In this document: in pieces, positions 1 through 11,647 of the stretch
How the letters are laid out: the number at the start of each line of letters is the position of its first letter
Numbering within the stretch: the stretch's first letter is position 1
Source: an uncultured Pelagibacteraceae bacterium
Lineage (GTDB): Bacteria > Pseudomonadota > Alphaproteobacteria > Pelagibacterales > Pelagibacteraceae
Direction: 5' to 3'
Length of the DNA: 64,000 bases
Assembly: GCA_902588635.1 (NCBI GenBank)
Contig: CACIPW010000003.1
Coordinates: 1-64,000 of the forward strand
Program-made: the position numbers and the translations under genes
The notes under the pieces: generated by a model
Seen by the model: only the letters and a program-made list of their open reading frames with translations
What the model was told of the DNA's origin: nothing
The model's database searches: none

Positions 1-1
1 C

Positions 2-613
2 GTAATTGGAAATAAATTCGATAAAACATTTTTGGAATTTGGAGCAACAGATGGTTTAGAATTATCTAACTCTTATATGTTGGAGAATTCTTTGGGTTGG
101 AAAGGGGTTTTATCCGAACCAAGTCCTCAGTGGTATAATTCTTTAAGACAAAATAGAGAAAATACAGAAATAATTACTAAATGCATTTGGTCTGAAAGTG
201 GAAAAACTTTAGATTTTTTTATGTCTGATATTGGCCTTTTTTCTACTCTTAAAAATTATGTAGAAAGTGATAAAAATTCTATGCCAGGAAATACAACTCA
301 AAGAAAAAAAGGTGGTAAAATTATTCCTGTTAATACAATTTCATTAAATGATGTAATCAAGGATTATTTTAACAATATATCACCCTCTTATATTTCAGTA
401 GATACTGAGGGTTCTGAATATGAAATTTTAAAATCATTTAGCCTTGATACTTACAGACCAAAAGTTTTTACAATTGAACATAATTTCACTGAGTTGCAAA
501 CAGGTATTGATGATTTGATGAAATCGAATAGTTATGAAAGAATTTTTAGTAATTTGACAGCTTTTGATGCTTGGTATGTTTCTAAAGAAACATTAAAAGA
601 ATTAGATTTTTAG
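2..613 (+). CDS. FkbM-family methyltransferase, 5'-truncated by window edge
   Basis: Open frame continues to the window start (VIGNKFDKTFLEFGATDGLELSNSYMLE...); FkbM-like motifs 'EFGATDG', 'ISVDTEGSEYEIL'. Confidence 0.75.
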   Translation, partial: VIGNKFDKTFLEFGATDGLELSNSYMLENSLGWKGVLSEPSPQWYNSLRQNRENTEIITKCIWSESGKTLDFFMSDIGLFSTLKNYVESDKNSMPGNTTQRKKGGKIIPVNTISLNDVIKDYFNNISPSYISVDTEGSEYEILKSFSLDTYRPKVFTIEHNFTELQTGIDDLMKSNSYERIFSNLTAFDAWYVSKETLKELDF

Positions 614-683
614 CAATTTTTCTAAAACTTTACTCTTAAGTTGATTACCTATAAAACTCTGATACAACAATCTTAGGTTGAAT

Positions 684-2063
684 ATGAAAAATTGGAAATT
701 AAATAGCTGGAGAAAATATCCGGTGAAACATATTCCGGAATATCCGGATAAAAAAGAGTTGGATCAAGTTTTAAATAAAATTAAAACTTTTCCTCCTTTA
801 GTTTTTGCTGGCGAAACTACACACTTGAAACAACAACTTGCAGAAGTTGTTGATGGAAAAGCTTTTTTATTGCAAGGAGGTGATTGTGCAGAAAGTTTTG
901 CTGAATTTAATCCTGACAACATAAGAGATTATTTTAAAGTTATATTGCAAATGTCTTTGGTTTTGACTTATTCGGCATCTTTGCCAGTAGTAAAACTTGG
1001 AAGAATTGCAGGTCAATTTTCTAAACCAAGAAGTGCGCCAACTGAAAAACAAGGGAATGTTGAGTTACCGAGTTATTTAGGTGATAATATTAATGGTATA
1101 GAATTTACAAAAAAAGCAAGAAGACCTAATCCAAAAAGATTATTTAAAGCATACTCACAAGCTGCTTCTACTTTAAATCTATTGAGAGCTTTTTGTCATG
1201 GTGGGTTTGCAGATTTAAAAAAAGTTCATCTTTGGAATTTAGGCTATATAAAAAAAAGCCCTCAAGCTAAAAAATTTAAAGAATTAGAAGATAAAATTGC
1301 TGATGCATTATCATTTATGGATGCATGTGGTATAAATTCAGATTTTAACAGAAGACTAAAAACAGTAAATTTTTGGACTTCTCACGAAGCACTTTTACTT
1401 CCTTTTGAAGAGAGCATGACAAGAATCGACTCTACTACCGGAGAGCATCATGACACTTCTGCACATTTTGTTTGGATAGGTGATAGAACAAGACAATTAA
1501 ATGGCGGACATGTTGAATTTTGTAGAGGTATAGAAAACCCAATTGGAATAAAATGTGGCCCAACTTCTAAACCTGATGAAATTCTTAAGATTTGTAATGT
1601 GCTAAACCCAACTAATGAAAAAGGTAAAATAACTTTAATTTCAAGGTTCGGCCATAGCAATGTTGGAAAATTTTTACCAAAACTAATAAGAGCTATTAAA
1701 AAAGAAGGATTAAACGTTATTTGGTCATGTGACCCTATGCATGGAAATACTATTAAATCTACAACTGGATTTAAAACAAGACCTTTTGAAAGTGTTTTAA
1801 AAGAAGTGAAAAATGTATTTGCTGTTCATCAAAGCGAAGGATCTTATGCGGGTGGTTTACACATCGAAATGACAGGACAAAATGTTACAGAATGTATCGG
1901 TGGTACACAAAAAATTTCTGATAAAGATCTGTCTAGCAGATATCGTACTCATTGTGATCCAAGACTAAATGCAAATCAAGCTATAGAACTTGCATTTTTA
2001 ATTTCTGACGAAATAAAAAAGAATTCCATTTATGCAAAAAGTGGAATTAGAGCTGTATCTTAA
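684..2063 (+). CDS. aroG: 3-deoxy-7-phosphoheptulonate synthase, class II
   Basis: Class II DAHP synthase motifs 'LLQGGDCAESF', 'KLGRIAGQFSKPRS', 'CDPMHGNT', 'GGLHIEMTGQNVTECIGG'. ATG at 684 preferred over TTG at 678. Confidence 0.93.
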   Translation: MKNWKLNSWRKYPVKHIPEYPDKKELDQVLNKIKTFPPLVFAGETTHLKQQLAEVVDGKAFLLQGGDCAESFAEFNPDNIRDYFKVILQMSLVLTYSASLPVVKLGRIAGQFSKPRSAPTEKQGNVELPSYLGDNINGIEFTKKARRPNPKRLFKAYSQAASTLNLLRAFCHGGFADLKKVHLWNLGYIKKSPQAKKFKELEDKIADALSFMDACGINSDFNRRLKTVNFWTSHEALLLPFEESMTRIDSTTGEHHDTSAHFVWIGDRTRQLNGGHVEFCRGIENPIGIKCGPTSKPDEILKICNVLNPTNEKGKITLISRFGHSNVGKFLPKLIRAIKKEGLNVIWSCDPMHGNTIKSTTGFKTRPFESVLKEVKNVFAVHQSEGSYAGGLHIEMTGQNVTECIGGTQKISDKDLSSRYRTHCDPRLNANQAIELAFLISDEIKKNSIYAKSGIRAVS

Positions 2064-2100
2064 GCTTTATAAAAGAAATCCTATAAAGTATATTTGATTT

Positions 2101-2838
2101 ATGGAAGTAAATAAAAAAGTTCTATTTATAAAAGATTGGATTTTGAATTATGTAAATTCAATGCCTAAAAAAACAGAATCTTTAGTCATAGGAATATCTG
2201 GAGGCATAGATTCTTCAGTTACAAGCACTTTGTGTGCTATGACAGGTTTAAAAACTATAGTTTTATCTATGCCAATTAAACAAAAAAAAGTGCAGCATGA
2301 TTTAAGTTTAAAACATCAGGAATGGTTAAAAAAAAAGTTTAAGAATGTTGAAGGTTATACAGTTTCTTTAGATGAATTGTTTAATTCATTTAAATTTTCT
2401 TTATCAAATTTTAACAATGATCATGGAATGGCAAACTCTAGAGCAAGATTAAGAATGACGACTTTATACCAAGTTGCTTCTGCAAATAAGGGTATTGTTG
2501 TTGGCACAGGTAACAAGGTTGAAGATTTTGGCGTTGGTTTTTACACAAAATATGGAGATGGTGGTGTTGATATTTCACCTATAGCAGACTGCAATAAATC
2601 TGAAGTTTGGGAACTAGGAAAAGAACTAAATATTTTAAAAGACATTGTAAAAGCTGACCCTACAGATGGTCTTTGGGACGATGGAAGAACCGATGAAGGT
2701 CAATTAGGTTTATCTTACAAAGAACTTGAAGAAGCAATGAATAATGAAAGTTCTATAAATAGGGAAAAATATTTAAAAATAAGAAAAGAAAATTTACACA
2801 AAATGGAAGCAATTCCAGTTTGCAAAATACCAAAATAA
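2101..2838 (+). CDS. nadE: NAD+ synthase (NH3-dependent)
   Basis: PP-loop 'GISGGIDSSV', 'GTGNKVEDFGVGFYTKYGDGGVDISPIAD'. Confidence 0.9.
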   Translation: MEVNKKVLFIKDWILNYVNSMPKKTESLVIGISGGIDSSVTSTLCAMTGLKTIVLSMPIKQKKVQHDLSLKHQEWLKKKFKNVEGYTVSLDELFNSFKFSLSNFNNDHGMANSRARLRMTTLYQVASANKGIVVGTGNKVEDFGVGFYTKYGDGGVDISPIADCNKSEVWELGKELNILKDIVKADPTDGLWDDGRTDEGQLGLSYKELEEAMNNESSINREKYLKIRKENLHKMEAIPVCKIPK

Positions 2839-2840
2839 AT

Positions 2841-4202
2841 ATGAATAAAGATATCTTTTTAACAAACAGTCTTGGAAACAAAAAAGAAAAATTTGTGCCA
2901 ATAAATAAAAACAAAGTTGGCATGTATGTTTGTGGACCTACTGTTTATGACGATCCACACATTGGAAACGCTAGACCGCTAGTAGTTTTTGATATTTTAT
3001 ACAAAGTTTTAAAATGTAAGTACGGAGTCAAATCGGTCTCTTACGTAAGAAATATAACTGATGTTGACGATAAAATTATTCAATCATCTCTTGAAAAAAA
3101 GATATCTATTGAAGATTTAACAAAAAAAATAACAATAAACTATCATAGTGACTGTGATTATTTAAAATGTGAAAAGCCAAATGAAGAACCAAGGGCTACT
3201 GAAAATATTTCACTTATGGTTAAAATGACTGAAGATTTGATCAAAAAAAAATTTGCTTACGTTAATAATAATCATGTTTATTTTGAAGTAAAAAAATTTA
3301 AAGATTATGGAAAACTTTCAAACAAAAATTTAGAAGAATTAATCGCTGGTTCTAGAGTTGAAATATCAGAAAATAAGAAAAACCCTGAAGATTTTGTTTT
3401 ATGGAAACCATCAAAAGAAAATGAACCATCTTGGGATTCTCCATGGGGCAAAGGTAGACCGGGATGGCATTTAGAATGTTCTGTAATGGCAAAAAAATAT
3501 CTTGGCACAAAGTTTGACATCCATGGCGGAGGAAGAGATTTAATATTTCCTCACCATGAAAATGAAATTGCGCAATCAAGATGTGCTAATAATTCCGATG
3601 CATTTGCAAATTATTGGATACATAACGGGTTTATTACAATTTCGAATGAAAAAATGGCAAAATCACAAGGAAACATTTTAAAAATAAATGATTTTAAAAA
3701 AAATATTAACGGTCAAATTTTAAGATTGGCTCTTATAAGCGCCCATTACAAACAACCTTTAGATTGGAATGATAAATTACTCAACGAATGTCAAAAAATT
3801 TTAAACAAGTGGTACGATTGTTATGTTGAAGTGAAAAAGAAAGTTTTAATTCCTGAGGATTCACTTGAACCTCTTTATGATGATTTAAATACACCAGGTT
3901 ATATTGCAAATATTCATAAATTATATGACAAAGCACAAAATGGAAGTATTGAAGATAAAGAAGTTTTTACTACTGCATGTAATTTTATTGGTTTATTAAC
4001 AGATACAAAAGATCAGTGGTTAAAATTTAAAAAGGAAAAATCTGATATATCCGAAGAAGAAATATTATCTAAAATTAACGAACGTGATAATGCAAGAAAA
4101 AATAAAGATTATAAACTTTCAGATAAAATTAGAGACGAGTTATTAAACAAAGGTGTTTTAATAGAAGATAAAGATGGTAAAACGATTTGGAAATTAAAAT
4201 GA
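2841..4202 (+). CDS. cysS: Cysteinyl-tRNA synthetase
   Basis: 'YVCGPTVYDDPHIGNARP', 'GWHLECSVMA', 'KMAKSQGN' (KMSKS variant). Start set after nadE stop. Confidence 0.95.
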   Translation: MNKDIFLTNSLGNKKEKFVPINKNKVGMYVCGPTVYDDPHIGNARPLVVFDILYKVLKCKYGVKSVSYVRNITDVDDKIIQSSLEKKISIEDLTKKITINYHSDCDYLKCEKPNEEPRATENISLMVKMTEDLIKKKFAYVNNNHVYFEVKKFKDYGKLSNKNLEELIAGSRVEISENKKNPEDFVLWKPSKENEPSWDSPWGKGRPGWHLECSVMAKKYLGTKFDIHGGGRDLIFPHHENEIAQSRCANNSDAFANYWIHNGFITISNEKMAKSQGNILKINDFKKNINGQILRLALISAHYKQPLDWNDKLLNECQKILNKWYDCYVEVKKKVLIPEDSLEPLYDDLNTPGYIANIHKLYDKAQNGSIEDKEVFTTACNFIGLLTDTKDQWLKFKKEKSDISEEEILSKINERDNARKNKDYKLSDKIRDELLNKGVLIEDKDGKTIWKLK

Positions 4203-5800
4203 GTAAAGAAAAACTATATATATTTGACACAACATTGAGAGATGGTGCTCAAACACAAGGGGTAGATTTTTCTATCGATGATAAATTAAAAATAACTGAA
4301 TCACTGGACGGCTTAGGTGTTGATTATATTGAAGGTGGTTGGCCAGGAGCTAATCCAACAGATACTGAATTTTTTCAAAAAAAAATTAATTGTAAAAACT
4401 CAATATTAACCGCATTTGGTATGACAAAAAAAACTGGCAGGAGCGCTGATAACGATCCAGGCTTATCTGCACTTTTAAATAGTAATACAAAAGCGATATG
4501 TATAGTTGGAAAATCATGGGATTTTCATGTTGATGTTGCTTTAGGTATTTCCAATGAAGAAAACTTAGAAAATATCACTGAAAGCACAAAGTTATTCGTT
4601 AAAGAAAAAAAAGAATTTATGTTCGATGCAGAACATTTTTTTGATGGTTATAAAGCAAATTCTAAATATGCATTAGATTGTCTTAAAGCTGCCTATGATA
4701 ATGGAGCAAGATGGATAGTTTTATGTGACACAAATGGTGGAACATTACCTCATGAAGTATCAAAAATAGTTAGTGAAGTTGTTAAAATAATTCCTGGAAG
4801 AAACTTAGGGATTCACGCACATAACGACACAGGAAACGCAGTATCAAATACTTTAGCTGCTGTACTAGCTGGCGTGAGACATGTTCAAGGAACTATTAAT
4901 GGGCTAGGTGAAAGGTGTGGAAATGCAAATCTTATGTCTTTAATACCTACATTTTATTTAAAGAAAGATTTTTCAGAAAAGTATGAAATAAATATCAAGA
5001 AAAATAATATTAAAAATCTAACTCAATGTTCTAGACTTTTAGATGAAATATTAAATAGAAAACCGAACAAACATTTGCCATACGTTGGAGCAGCTGCTTT
5101 TTCTCATAAAGGTGGATTACATGTTTCTGCTGTGCAGAAAGACCCAAAAACTTATGAACATATAAATCCAGAGGAAGTTGGTAACTTAAGAAATATTGTT
5201 GTTTCCGACCAAGCTGGAAAATCAAATATCTTATCGAGATTAAAAACTATTGGAATTGATATTAAGGAAAATGACCCAAAAATTAAAAAACTTTTAGATG
5301 AAGTCAAAGATAGAGAATTTATAGGTTACAGCTACGATGGTGCTGATGCATCATTCGAATTGTTAGCCAGAAGAATTATGAGCGAGATACCTAGATATAT
5401 TTTAATTAAAGAATATGACGTTTCTGTTAAAAAAGATTCTTCAGGAAATATAATTTCATCTGCAAAAGCACATTTAGAAGTAGATGGTGAAAAGATTATT
5501 TGTGAAGGTGAGGGTAATGGACCGGTTAACGCTTTAGACAATGCCATAAGAAACAATGTTGATAGATTGGCCAAATATTCAAAATATTTAAAAGATTTAA
5601 AACTAGTAGACTATAAAGTAAGAATTTTAAATACTGGAACTGAAGCTATAACAAGAGTTTCTATAGAAAGCACAGATTCAAAAGGAAAAAATTGGTTTAC
5701 AATTGGCGTATCAACAAACATTATTGATGCTTCATTTAAAGCTCTTATTGATAGTTTGGATTATAAGCTATTTAAAGATGATGCTCCTGCTAGCAATTAA
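4199..5800 (+). CDS. cimA: Citramalate synthase (isopropylmalate synthase-like)
   Basis: 'DTTLRDGAQTQGVDFS', 'GIHAHNDTGNAVSNTLAAVLAGVRHVQGTINGLGERCGNANL', C-terminal LeuA dimer domain. Confidence 0.88.
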   Translation: MSKEKLYIFDTTLRDGAQTQGVDFSIDDKLKITESLDGLGVDYIEGGWPGANPTDTEFFQKKINCKNSILTAFGMTKKTGRSADNDPGLSALLNSNTKAICIVGKSWDFHVDVALGISNEENLENITESTKLFVKEKKEFMFDAEHFFDGYKANSKYALDCLKAAYDNGARWIVLCDTNGGTLPHEVSKIVSEVVKIIPGRNLGIHAHNDTGNAVSNTLAAVLAGVRHVQGTINGLGERCGNANLMSLIPTFYLKKDFSEKYEINIKKNNIKNLTQCSRLLDEILNRKPNKHLPYVGAAAFSHKGGLHVSAVQKDPKTYEHINPEEVGNLRNIVVSDQAGKSNILSRLKTIGIDIKENDPKIKKLLDEVKDREFIGYSYDGADASFELLARRIMSEIPRYILIKEYDVSVKKDSSGNIISSAKAHLEVDGEKIICEGEGNGPVNALDNAIRNNVDRLAKYSKYLKDLKLVDYKVRILNTGTEAITRVSIESTDSKGKNWFTIGVSTNIIDASFKALIDSLDYKLFKDDAPASN

Positions 5801-6507
5801 TGCCTTCAGTTTCATTTATTCTTCACAAACCACAGTTATCTGAAAACATAGGAGCGTGCGCCAGAGCTATTAAAAATTTCAATTTTAATAAATTAGCAAT
5901 AATTAATCCAAAACCTTTGTTTCCTAATGATAAAATTGTTGCAACCTCAGTAGGAGCAAAAGAAATTATTAAAAACTGTAAAGTCTATGATAACTTGGAA
6001 TTAGCTACTAAAAATATTGACTACCTTATTGCTACATCATCAAGATTTCGTAACAAAAACATTAAACATATAAGTTTAAACGATTTATCCAAATTAGATT
6101 TTAATAAAAAAATTGGTTTCCTTTTTGGTTCAGAGGCATCGGGACTTTCAAATAATGAAATAATATATGCTAATTGTACTATGCAAATACCTACTAACCC
6201 TAATTTTAAATCAATTAATTTATCACATAGCGTAATTATAGTAGCTCAAGTTGTTTCTGGTTTAATTAAATTAAAAAAATCAAACTATAAAAAATCTAAA
6301 AAAGTTAAATCAGCGTCTAAAAAAGATATACAGGCGATGGTAAATTTATGTGTCCAGCAGTTGGAAAATAGAAATTTTTTTAAGCCATCTGAAAAAAAAC
6401 CAATAATGTTAGAAAACTTGAGAAGTATTTTTTATAAAATGGAGTTATCAGAAAAGGAAACTCGCATATTATCAAGTGTATTTGCTAGTCTTGCAAAAAA
6501 AGGCTGA
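5800..6507 (+). CDS. trmJ: SpoU/TrmH-family RNA methyltransferase (TrmJ-like)
   Basis: 'SFILHKPQLSENIGACARAIKNF', 'LFGSEASGLSNNEI', 'NLSHSVIIVA'. Confidence 0.8.
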   Translation: MPSVSFILHKPQLSENIGACARAIKNFNFNKLAIINPKPLFPNDKIVATSVGAKEIIKNCKVYDNLELATKNIDYLIATSSRFRNKNIKHISLNDLSKLDFNKKIGFLFGSEASGLSNNEIIYANCTMQIPTNPNFKSINLSHSVIIVAQVVSGLIKLKKSNYKKSKKVKSASKKDIQAMVNLCVQQLENRNFFKPSEKKPIMLENLRSIFYKMELSEKETRILSSVFASLAKKG

Positions 6508-6548
6508 TTGACAAAGTTATGAGTAGGTTTATAAAAGCGATCTATTAA

Positions 6549-7166
6549 ATGACAAAAAGACTTAATTCTAAACACAAAGTAGATAGAAGACTTAAAGTTA
6601 ATCTATGGGGAAGACCCAAGAGTCCATTTAATACTAGAGCTTATCCCCCAGGACAACATGGACAGGCAAAATCTTCAAAGCCATCTGACTATGGAATTCA
6701 GTTGCAGGCTAAACAAAAATTGAAATCCTATTATGGAAATATGAATGAGAGACAATTTAGAAATGTTTATAAAAAAGCAATTATGAAAAAAGGAGATACA
6801 GCAGAAAACCTAATAGGATTATTAGAAAAAAGACTTGATGCCGTGATTTATAGATCAAAGTTTTCAACTACAATTTTTTCAGCAAGGCAACTAATTAATC
6901 ATGGACATGTTAAAGTAAATGGAAAAAAAGTTAATATTGCCAGTTATCAATTAAAAGAAGAAGAAACTATAGAAATTAGAGATAAATCTAAACAGCTAGC
7001 TTTAATTGATATTGCTCTAGCAAATAAAGAAAGAGACGTTCCTGAGTACCTTCAAGTCGATGAAAAAAATAGAAAAGTTAAATTTGTTAGAACTCCTAAA
7101 TTTGAAGAAGTTCCCTATCCTGTAGTAATGGAACCGAATCTTGTAATTGAATATTATTCTAGATAA
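6549..7166 (+). CDS. rpsD: 30S ribosomal protein S4
   Basis: S4 N-terminus and S4 RNA-binding domain '[35 protein letters not shown]'. Confidence 0.95.
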   Translation: MTKRLNSKHKVDRRLKVNLWGRPKSPFNTRAYPPGQHGQAKSSKPSDYGIQLQAKQKLKSYYGNMNERQFRNVYKKAIMKKGDTAENLIGLLEKRLDAVIYRSKFSTTIFSARQLINHGHVKVNGKKVNIASYQLKEEETIEIRDKSKQLALIDIALANKERDVPEYLQVDEKNRKVKFVRTPKFEEVPYPVVMEPNLVIEYYSR

Positions 7167-7171
7167 AAAAT

Positions 7172-7504
7172 TTACTTCTTAAAATTTACTGAACTTTCTT
7201 CAAGTTTTTTTTTAAGTTCACCGTTCTCATACATTTCTTTTACTATATCACAACCCCCAACAAATTCTTTTTTAATATATAATTGTGGAATAGTAGGCCA
7301 ATCGCTAAATTGTTTTATTCCTTCTCTTAATTCTTGACTTTCAAGAACATTAACTCCGCGAAAATTAACTTCCAAAATTTTTAATATGTTTGACACAGCC
7401 ATTGAGAAACCACACTGTGGTGCATCAGGGGTACCTTTCATAAATAAACAAACTTCATTATCATTTATTGAATTTTGTATTAAATTTTTTGTTTCATCGT
7501 TCAT
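7172..7504 (-). CDS. grxD: Monothiol glutaredoxin, Grx4/GrxD type
   Basis: '[15 protein letters not shown]' CGFS active site, '[19 protein letters not shown]'. Confidence 0.93.
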   Translation of the reverse strand: MNDETKNLIQNSINDNEVCLFMKGTPDAPQCGFSMAVSNILKILEVNFRGVNVLESQELREGIKQFSDWPTIPQLYIKKEFVGGCDIVKEMYENGELKKKLEESSVNFKK

Positions 7505-7735
7505 TTATTTTTCCTTCGTTTTAATTGCAAGAGCATGCAGCTCATTGCCCATTCTTCCTTTTAGAGAAGCATAAACCATTTTATGTTGCTCAATTTTACT
7601 TTTACCAGAAAATTGTGAAGAAACAATAGTAGCTGAATAGTGATTTCCATCTCCAGCTAAATCCTGAATATCAACAGAAGCATCTGGTAGAGCTTCTTTT
7701 ATAAATTTTTCGATTTCTTTTATATCCATTGCCAT
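7505..7735 (-). CDS. bolA: BolA family protein
   Basis: BolA-like 'GDGNHYSATIVSSQFSGKSKIEQHKMVYASL...HALAIKT', next to CGFS glutaredoxin. Confidence 0.88.
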   Translation of the reverse strand: MAMDIKEIEKFIKEALPDASVDIQDLAGDGNHYSATIVSSQFSGKSKIEQHKMVYASLKGRMGNELHALAIKTKEK

Positions 7736-7737
7736 TT

Positions 7738-9930
7738 TTATGATTCCATATATTTTTTTAACCAATTATTATTTGACAAGATCAAATCATCAATTGATAT
7801 TTTTGTCTTGTCGTCAATAACAATATATTTATCTAAAATAACACCCAATTCATCATAATGCACAGAGTTTTTTTCTAGTATTTCTTTAAACTGTTTGTAA
7901 TTTTCTTTTTCAATTTCCACTATATATCTTCCTTGGTCTTCTGCTAACATATATTGAAATTGATTTATTAATTGTTTTGGTTTTTTTATCTCAATGCCTT
8001 TTTTGCCTTTGATGCACATTTTTGCTAAAGCAACAATAATTCCACCCAACGAAACATCGTGTGCAGACTTAATAAATTTTTTTTTAATTAAACTTAAAAC
8101 TGTTTCTCCATTATTTTTTTCATTAAATAGATTTATTTCAGGAGGAGGGCCATTTTTAATATTCAAAATATCTCTAGAAAAAACACTTTGATCAAGATGA
8201 CCTTCAGTCTTACCAACAACAAAAACAAGATTGTCAATTTTTTTAAAACCCATTGTTATCATATCTTTATAATTTTTTATTAAACCAATGCCTCCAATTG
8301 ATGGAGTTGGTTTAATACCTTTTTCTTTTGTTTGATTGTAGAAAGATACGTTTCCAGAAACTACAGGGAAATTTAAATATTTGCTTGCTTCACCAAGTCC
8401 TTGGACACATTCAACAAATTCACCCATACTTTTTTCTTTTTCTGGATTTCCGAAATTTAAACAGTTTGTTATTGCAATAGGTTCCGCTCCAACTGAAATT
8501 AAATTTCTCCAACTTTCACAAACTACTTGTTTTCCTCCAGTTAATGGATGTGCATAGCAATATGAAGCTGAAGCATCAACTGTAGCTGCTACCGCTTTAT
8601 TGGTTCCATGAACTCTAACAATACCGGCATCACTTCCAGGTTTTTGAATTGTATCTCCCATTACTGTGTGATCATATTGTTGCCAAATCCATTCTTTGCT
8701 ACAAATATTTGGATTTGATAATAATTTATTCAACACATTTAAAATTTTTAAATTTTTAAAACTATCTTTGTTGATTTTATTTTTTTTTGGTAATTTAGTT
8801 TTTTTCCATTTTCTATCATACATGGGTGAGTTTTCTACCAAGGTATCCACAGGAATATCAGCAACTTTTTTTTCATCATAAAAAAGCTCAATTTTTTTAC
8901 TAACAGTTGTTTTTCCAATTATTGAAAAATCTAAATTCCATTTATCGAATATTTTTTTAGCCTCTTTTTCTTTACCATTTTCTAATACTATGAGCATTCT
9001 TTCTTGGCTCTCAGATAACATTATTTCGTATGGCGTCATGTTCAATTCTCTACAAGGAACTTTATTTAAATTAAGTTCTATTCCTAATTTTCCTTTTGAT
9101 GCCATTTCAATACTTGATGAAGTTAAACCAGCAGCGCCCATATCTTGAATCGCAATTATTGAGTCTCCAGCCATCAATTCCAAACAAGCTTCAAGCAAAA
9201 GTTTTTCTGTAAAAGGGTCCCCAACCTGAACAGTTGGTTTTTTTTCTTCTATTTTTTCATCAAAAATTGCTGATGCCATGCTAGCACCATGAATTCCATC
9301 TCTCCCAGTTTTTGATCCGACATAAATTACTGGTTTGTTTATTCCTGCCGCTTTTGAATAAAATATTTTATTTTTTTTTACTAGACCTAAAGTCATAGCA
9401 TTCACAAGAATATTACCGTTGTATGACTCATCAAAACATGTTTGACCTCCTATTGTGGGCACACCTATACAGTTACCATATCCACCAATTCCACGAACAA
9501 CTCCTCTTAGCAAACTTTTAGTTTTTTTGTGTTGAGTAGAACCAAAATGTATAGAGTTTAAGTTTGCTATTGGTCTAGCACCCATTGTAAAAACATCTCT
9601 CATTATACCTCCAACACCTGTAGCTGCTCCTTGATAAGGTTCTATAAATGAAGGGTGATTATGACTTTCTATTTTAAAGACAATTGCATCATCATCTCCT
9701 ATATCAACTACACCTGCATTTTCACCAGGACCTTGAATAACTTTTTTTCCTTTTGTAGGTAAATTTTTTAAGTGTAGTCTTGATGATTTATAAGAACAGT
9801 GCTCATTCCACATCGCAGAAAAAATTCCAAGCTCTGTAATATTTGGTATTCTTTTTAACAAATCGCAAATCTTTTTATACTCGTCTTTGTTTAATCCATG
9901 TTCTATAGCTAATGACTCGTTTACTTCCAT
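7738..9930 (-). CDS. purL: Phosphoribosylformylglycinamidine synthase subunit PurL
   Basis: '[14 protein letters not shown]', '[24 protein letters not shown]', pur gene context. Confidence 0.95.
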   Translation of the reverse strand: MEVNESLAIEHGLNKDEYKKICDLLKRIPNITELGIFSAMWNEHCSYKSSRLHLKNLPTKGKKVIQGPGENAGVVDIGDDDAIVFKIESHNHPSFIEPYQGAATGVGGIMRDVFTMGARPIANLNSIHFGSTQHKKTKSLLRGVVRGIGGYGNCIGVPTIGGQTCFDESYNGNILVNAMTLGLVKKNKIFYSKAAGINKPVIYVGSKTGRDGIHGASMASAIFDEKIEEKKPTVQVGDPFTEKLLLEACLELMAGDSIIAIQDMGAAGLTSSSIEMASKGKLGIELNLNKVPCRELNMTPYEIMLSESQERMLIVLENGKEKEAKKIFDKWNLDFSIIGKTTVSKKIELFYDEKKVADIPVDTLVENSPMYDRKWKKTKLPKKNKINKDSFKNLKILNVLNKLLSNPNICSKEWIWQQYDHTVMGDTIQKPGSDAGIVRVHGTNKAVAATVDASASYCYAHPLTGGKQVVCESWRNLISVGAEPIAITNCLNFGNPEKEKSMGEFVECVQGLGEASKYLNFPVVSGNVSFYNQTKEKGIKPTPSIGGIGLIKNYKDMITMGFKKIDNLVFVVGKTEGHLDQSVFSRDILNIKNGPPPEINLFNEKNNGETVLSLIKKKFIKSAHDVSLGGIIVALAKMCIKGKKGIEIKKPKQLINQFQYMLAEDQGRYIVEIEKENYKQFKEILEKNSVHYDELGVILDKYIVIDDKTKISIDDLILSNNNWLKKYMES

Positions 9931-10613
9931 TATTTTAAATTAGTTATTAAGTTTTGGAAAAATACAGAACCATCATCACCTGATAAATAAGTATCTATCA
10001 TTCTTTCAGGGTGAGGCATCATGCCAAGAATATTTTTTTGTTTGTTGAATAAGCCAGCTATATTATTAATAGCACCATTTGGATTTGAGTTATTATTAAT
10101 TTTACCATCTTTATTACAATAGGTTACTGCAATTTGATTATTGTCATTAATATTTTTCATCTGGTCGGAAGAACAAAAAAAATTACCCTCGTTATGTGCT
10201 ATATGCAATTCTAAAATATTTTTTTTTATATTTTTAAAATAATTATTTTCAGTATTATTTATTTTAACGAATACATTTTTACATATAAATTCTGAATATT
10301 TATTTTTTAGAAGAGCACCAGGAAGCAGTTCAGTTTCAGTTAATATTTGAAAACCATTACAAATACCCAATAATAAACCTCCAGATTTAGCAAATTTAAT
10401 TACAGATTCAATAATTTTTGATTTAGATGCCATGCTTCCACACCTTAAATAATCACCATACGAAAAACCTCCAGGTAAAACTACTAAATCACTTTTAGGT
10501 AATTCAGTATCGTTATGCCAAATCATTTTATTTTTAAAACCAAATTTTTTAAGGGCAACATCCATGTCTCTATCACAATTTGATCCTGGAAAAATAATTA
10601 CTGACGAATTCAT
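9930..10613 (-). CDS. purQ: Phosphoribosylformylglycinamidine synthase subunit PurQ
   Basis: '[13 protein letters not shown]', '[11 protein letters not shown]', 'GMMPHPER'. Confidence 0.95.
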   Translation of the reverse strand: MNSSVIIFPGSNCDRDMDVALKKFGFKNKMIWHNDTELPKSDLVVLPGGFSYGDYLRCGSMASKSKIIESVIKFAKSGGLLLGICNGFQILTETELLPGALLKNKYSEFICKNVFVKINNTENNYFKNIKKNILELHIAHNEGNFFCSSDQMKNINDNNQIAVTYCNKDGKINNNSNPNGAINNIAGLFNKQKNILGMMPHPERMIDTYLSGDDGSVFFQNLITNLK

Positions 10614-10619
10614 TATTTA

Positions 10620-10862
10620 TTATTGTGATCCAATAATTTTATAATCTTCAATTACAAGGTTAGCTAAAAGTTTTTTACACATATCTTCAGCTTTTTCTTC
10701 TGCTTTTTTTTTATCTTTTTCATCAATATCAATTTCAAAATATTTTCCTTGTCTGACTTCTTTAACATTATTAAAACCAATTCCATTTAGAGCCTGATGT
10801 ACCACTTTTCCTTGTGGGTCCAAGACATCCTTTTTTAGAGTAACAATTGCAGAAATTTTCAT
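10620..10862 (-). CDS. purS: Phosphoribosylformylglycinamidine synthase subunit PurS
   Basis: '[19 protein letters not shown]...[11 protein letters not shown]'; between purQ and purC. Confidence 0.93.
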   Translation of the reverse strand: MKISAIVTLKKDVLDPQGKVVHQALNGIGFNNVKEVRQGKYFEIDIDEKDKKKAEEKAEDMCKKLLANLVIEDYKIIGSQ

Positions 10863-11647
10863 TTTTTAATTTTTTTTTTAAAAGCACTTAAATTAGTAAC
10901 ATTAGAAGAATTTACATTTGACTGTTCATGTAAAATACCTAATCTTTTTGCAACTTCTGTGTAAGCAGGTATTAATCCTCCAAGACTTTTTCTAAACCTA
11001 TCTTTGTCTAATTTTTTTTCAGTTAAAGCATCCCATAATCTACATGTGTCAGGACTTATTTCATCAGCTAGGATGATATCTTTTTTGTTGCTTGATTTAA
11101 TACGACCAAATTCTAATTTAAAATCTACAAGTTTAATCCCAATACCTCTAAACATTCCAATCATGAAATCGTTAATTCTTAAAATGATTTTTTTGATCTT
11201 TTCAATTTCTTTCTTTGTTGCCCAGCCAAATGTTAGAATATGTTCTTCAGCGATTAACGGATCTCCTAGTTCGTCATTTTTAAGACAGTACTCTATTAAA
11301 GGATTTTTTAATACGGTACCATCTTCAATACCAAGTCTTTTGGTAATAGAACCCGAAGCTATATTTCTTACTATAAATTCAATAGGAATGATTTCTGCAA
11401 GTTTAATTACTTGTTCTCTCATATTAAGTCTTTTAACTAAATGAGTTTTAATTCCTATTTGGTTTAAATTTTCCAGAATATGTTCTGATATTCTGTTATT
11501 TAAGATACCTTTGCCATCAATTTTAGATTTTTTTTGATTATTAAATGCTGTCGCGTCATCTTTAAAGTACTGTATAGCCAAACTTTTGTTATTTGTAGAA
11601 TAGATAATTTTTGCTTTACCTTCGTAGAGTTTTTTACCTTTTTTCAT
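10859..11647 (-). CDS. purC: SAICAR synthetase
   Basis: '[12 protein letters not shown]', '[10 protein letters not shown]', '[14 protein letters not shown]'. Confidence 0.95.
   Translation of the reverse strand: MKKGKKLYEGKAKIIYSTNNKSLAIQYFKDDATAFNNQKKSKIDGKGILNNRISEHILENLNQIGIKTHLVKRLNMREQVIKLAEIIPIEFIVRNIASGSITKRLGIEDGTVLKNPLIEYCLKNDELGDPLIAEEHILTFGWATKKEIEKIKKIILRINDFMIGMFRGIGIKLVDFKLEFGRIKSSNKKDIILADEISPDTCRLWDALTEKKLDKDRFRKSLGGLIPAYTEVAKRLGILHEQSNVNSSNVTNLSAFKKKIKK

Noticed and set aside
32-613. FkbM methyltransferase starting at TTG 32
   Set aside because: The reading frame is open to the window edge with matching family sequence upstream, so the gene is truncated rather than starting at 32.
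867-1660. Antisense ORFs within aroG
   Set aside because: Fully inside a confident CDS with no recognisable domains. Same reasoning applied to the other antisense ORFs in cysS, cimA, purL, purC, map, rpoB, rpoC, fusA, secY, rpoA and mgtE.
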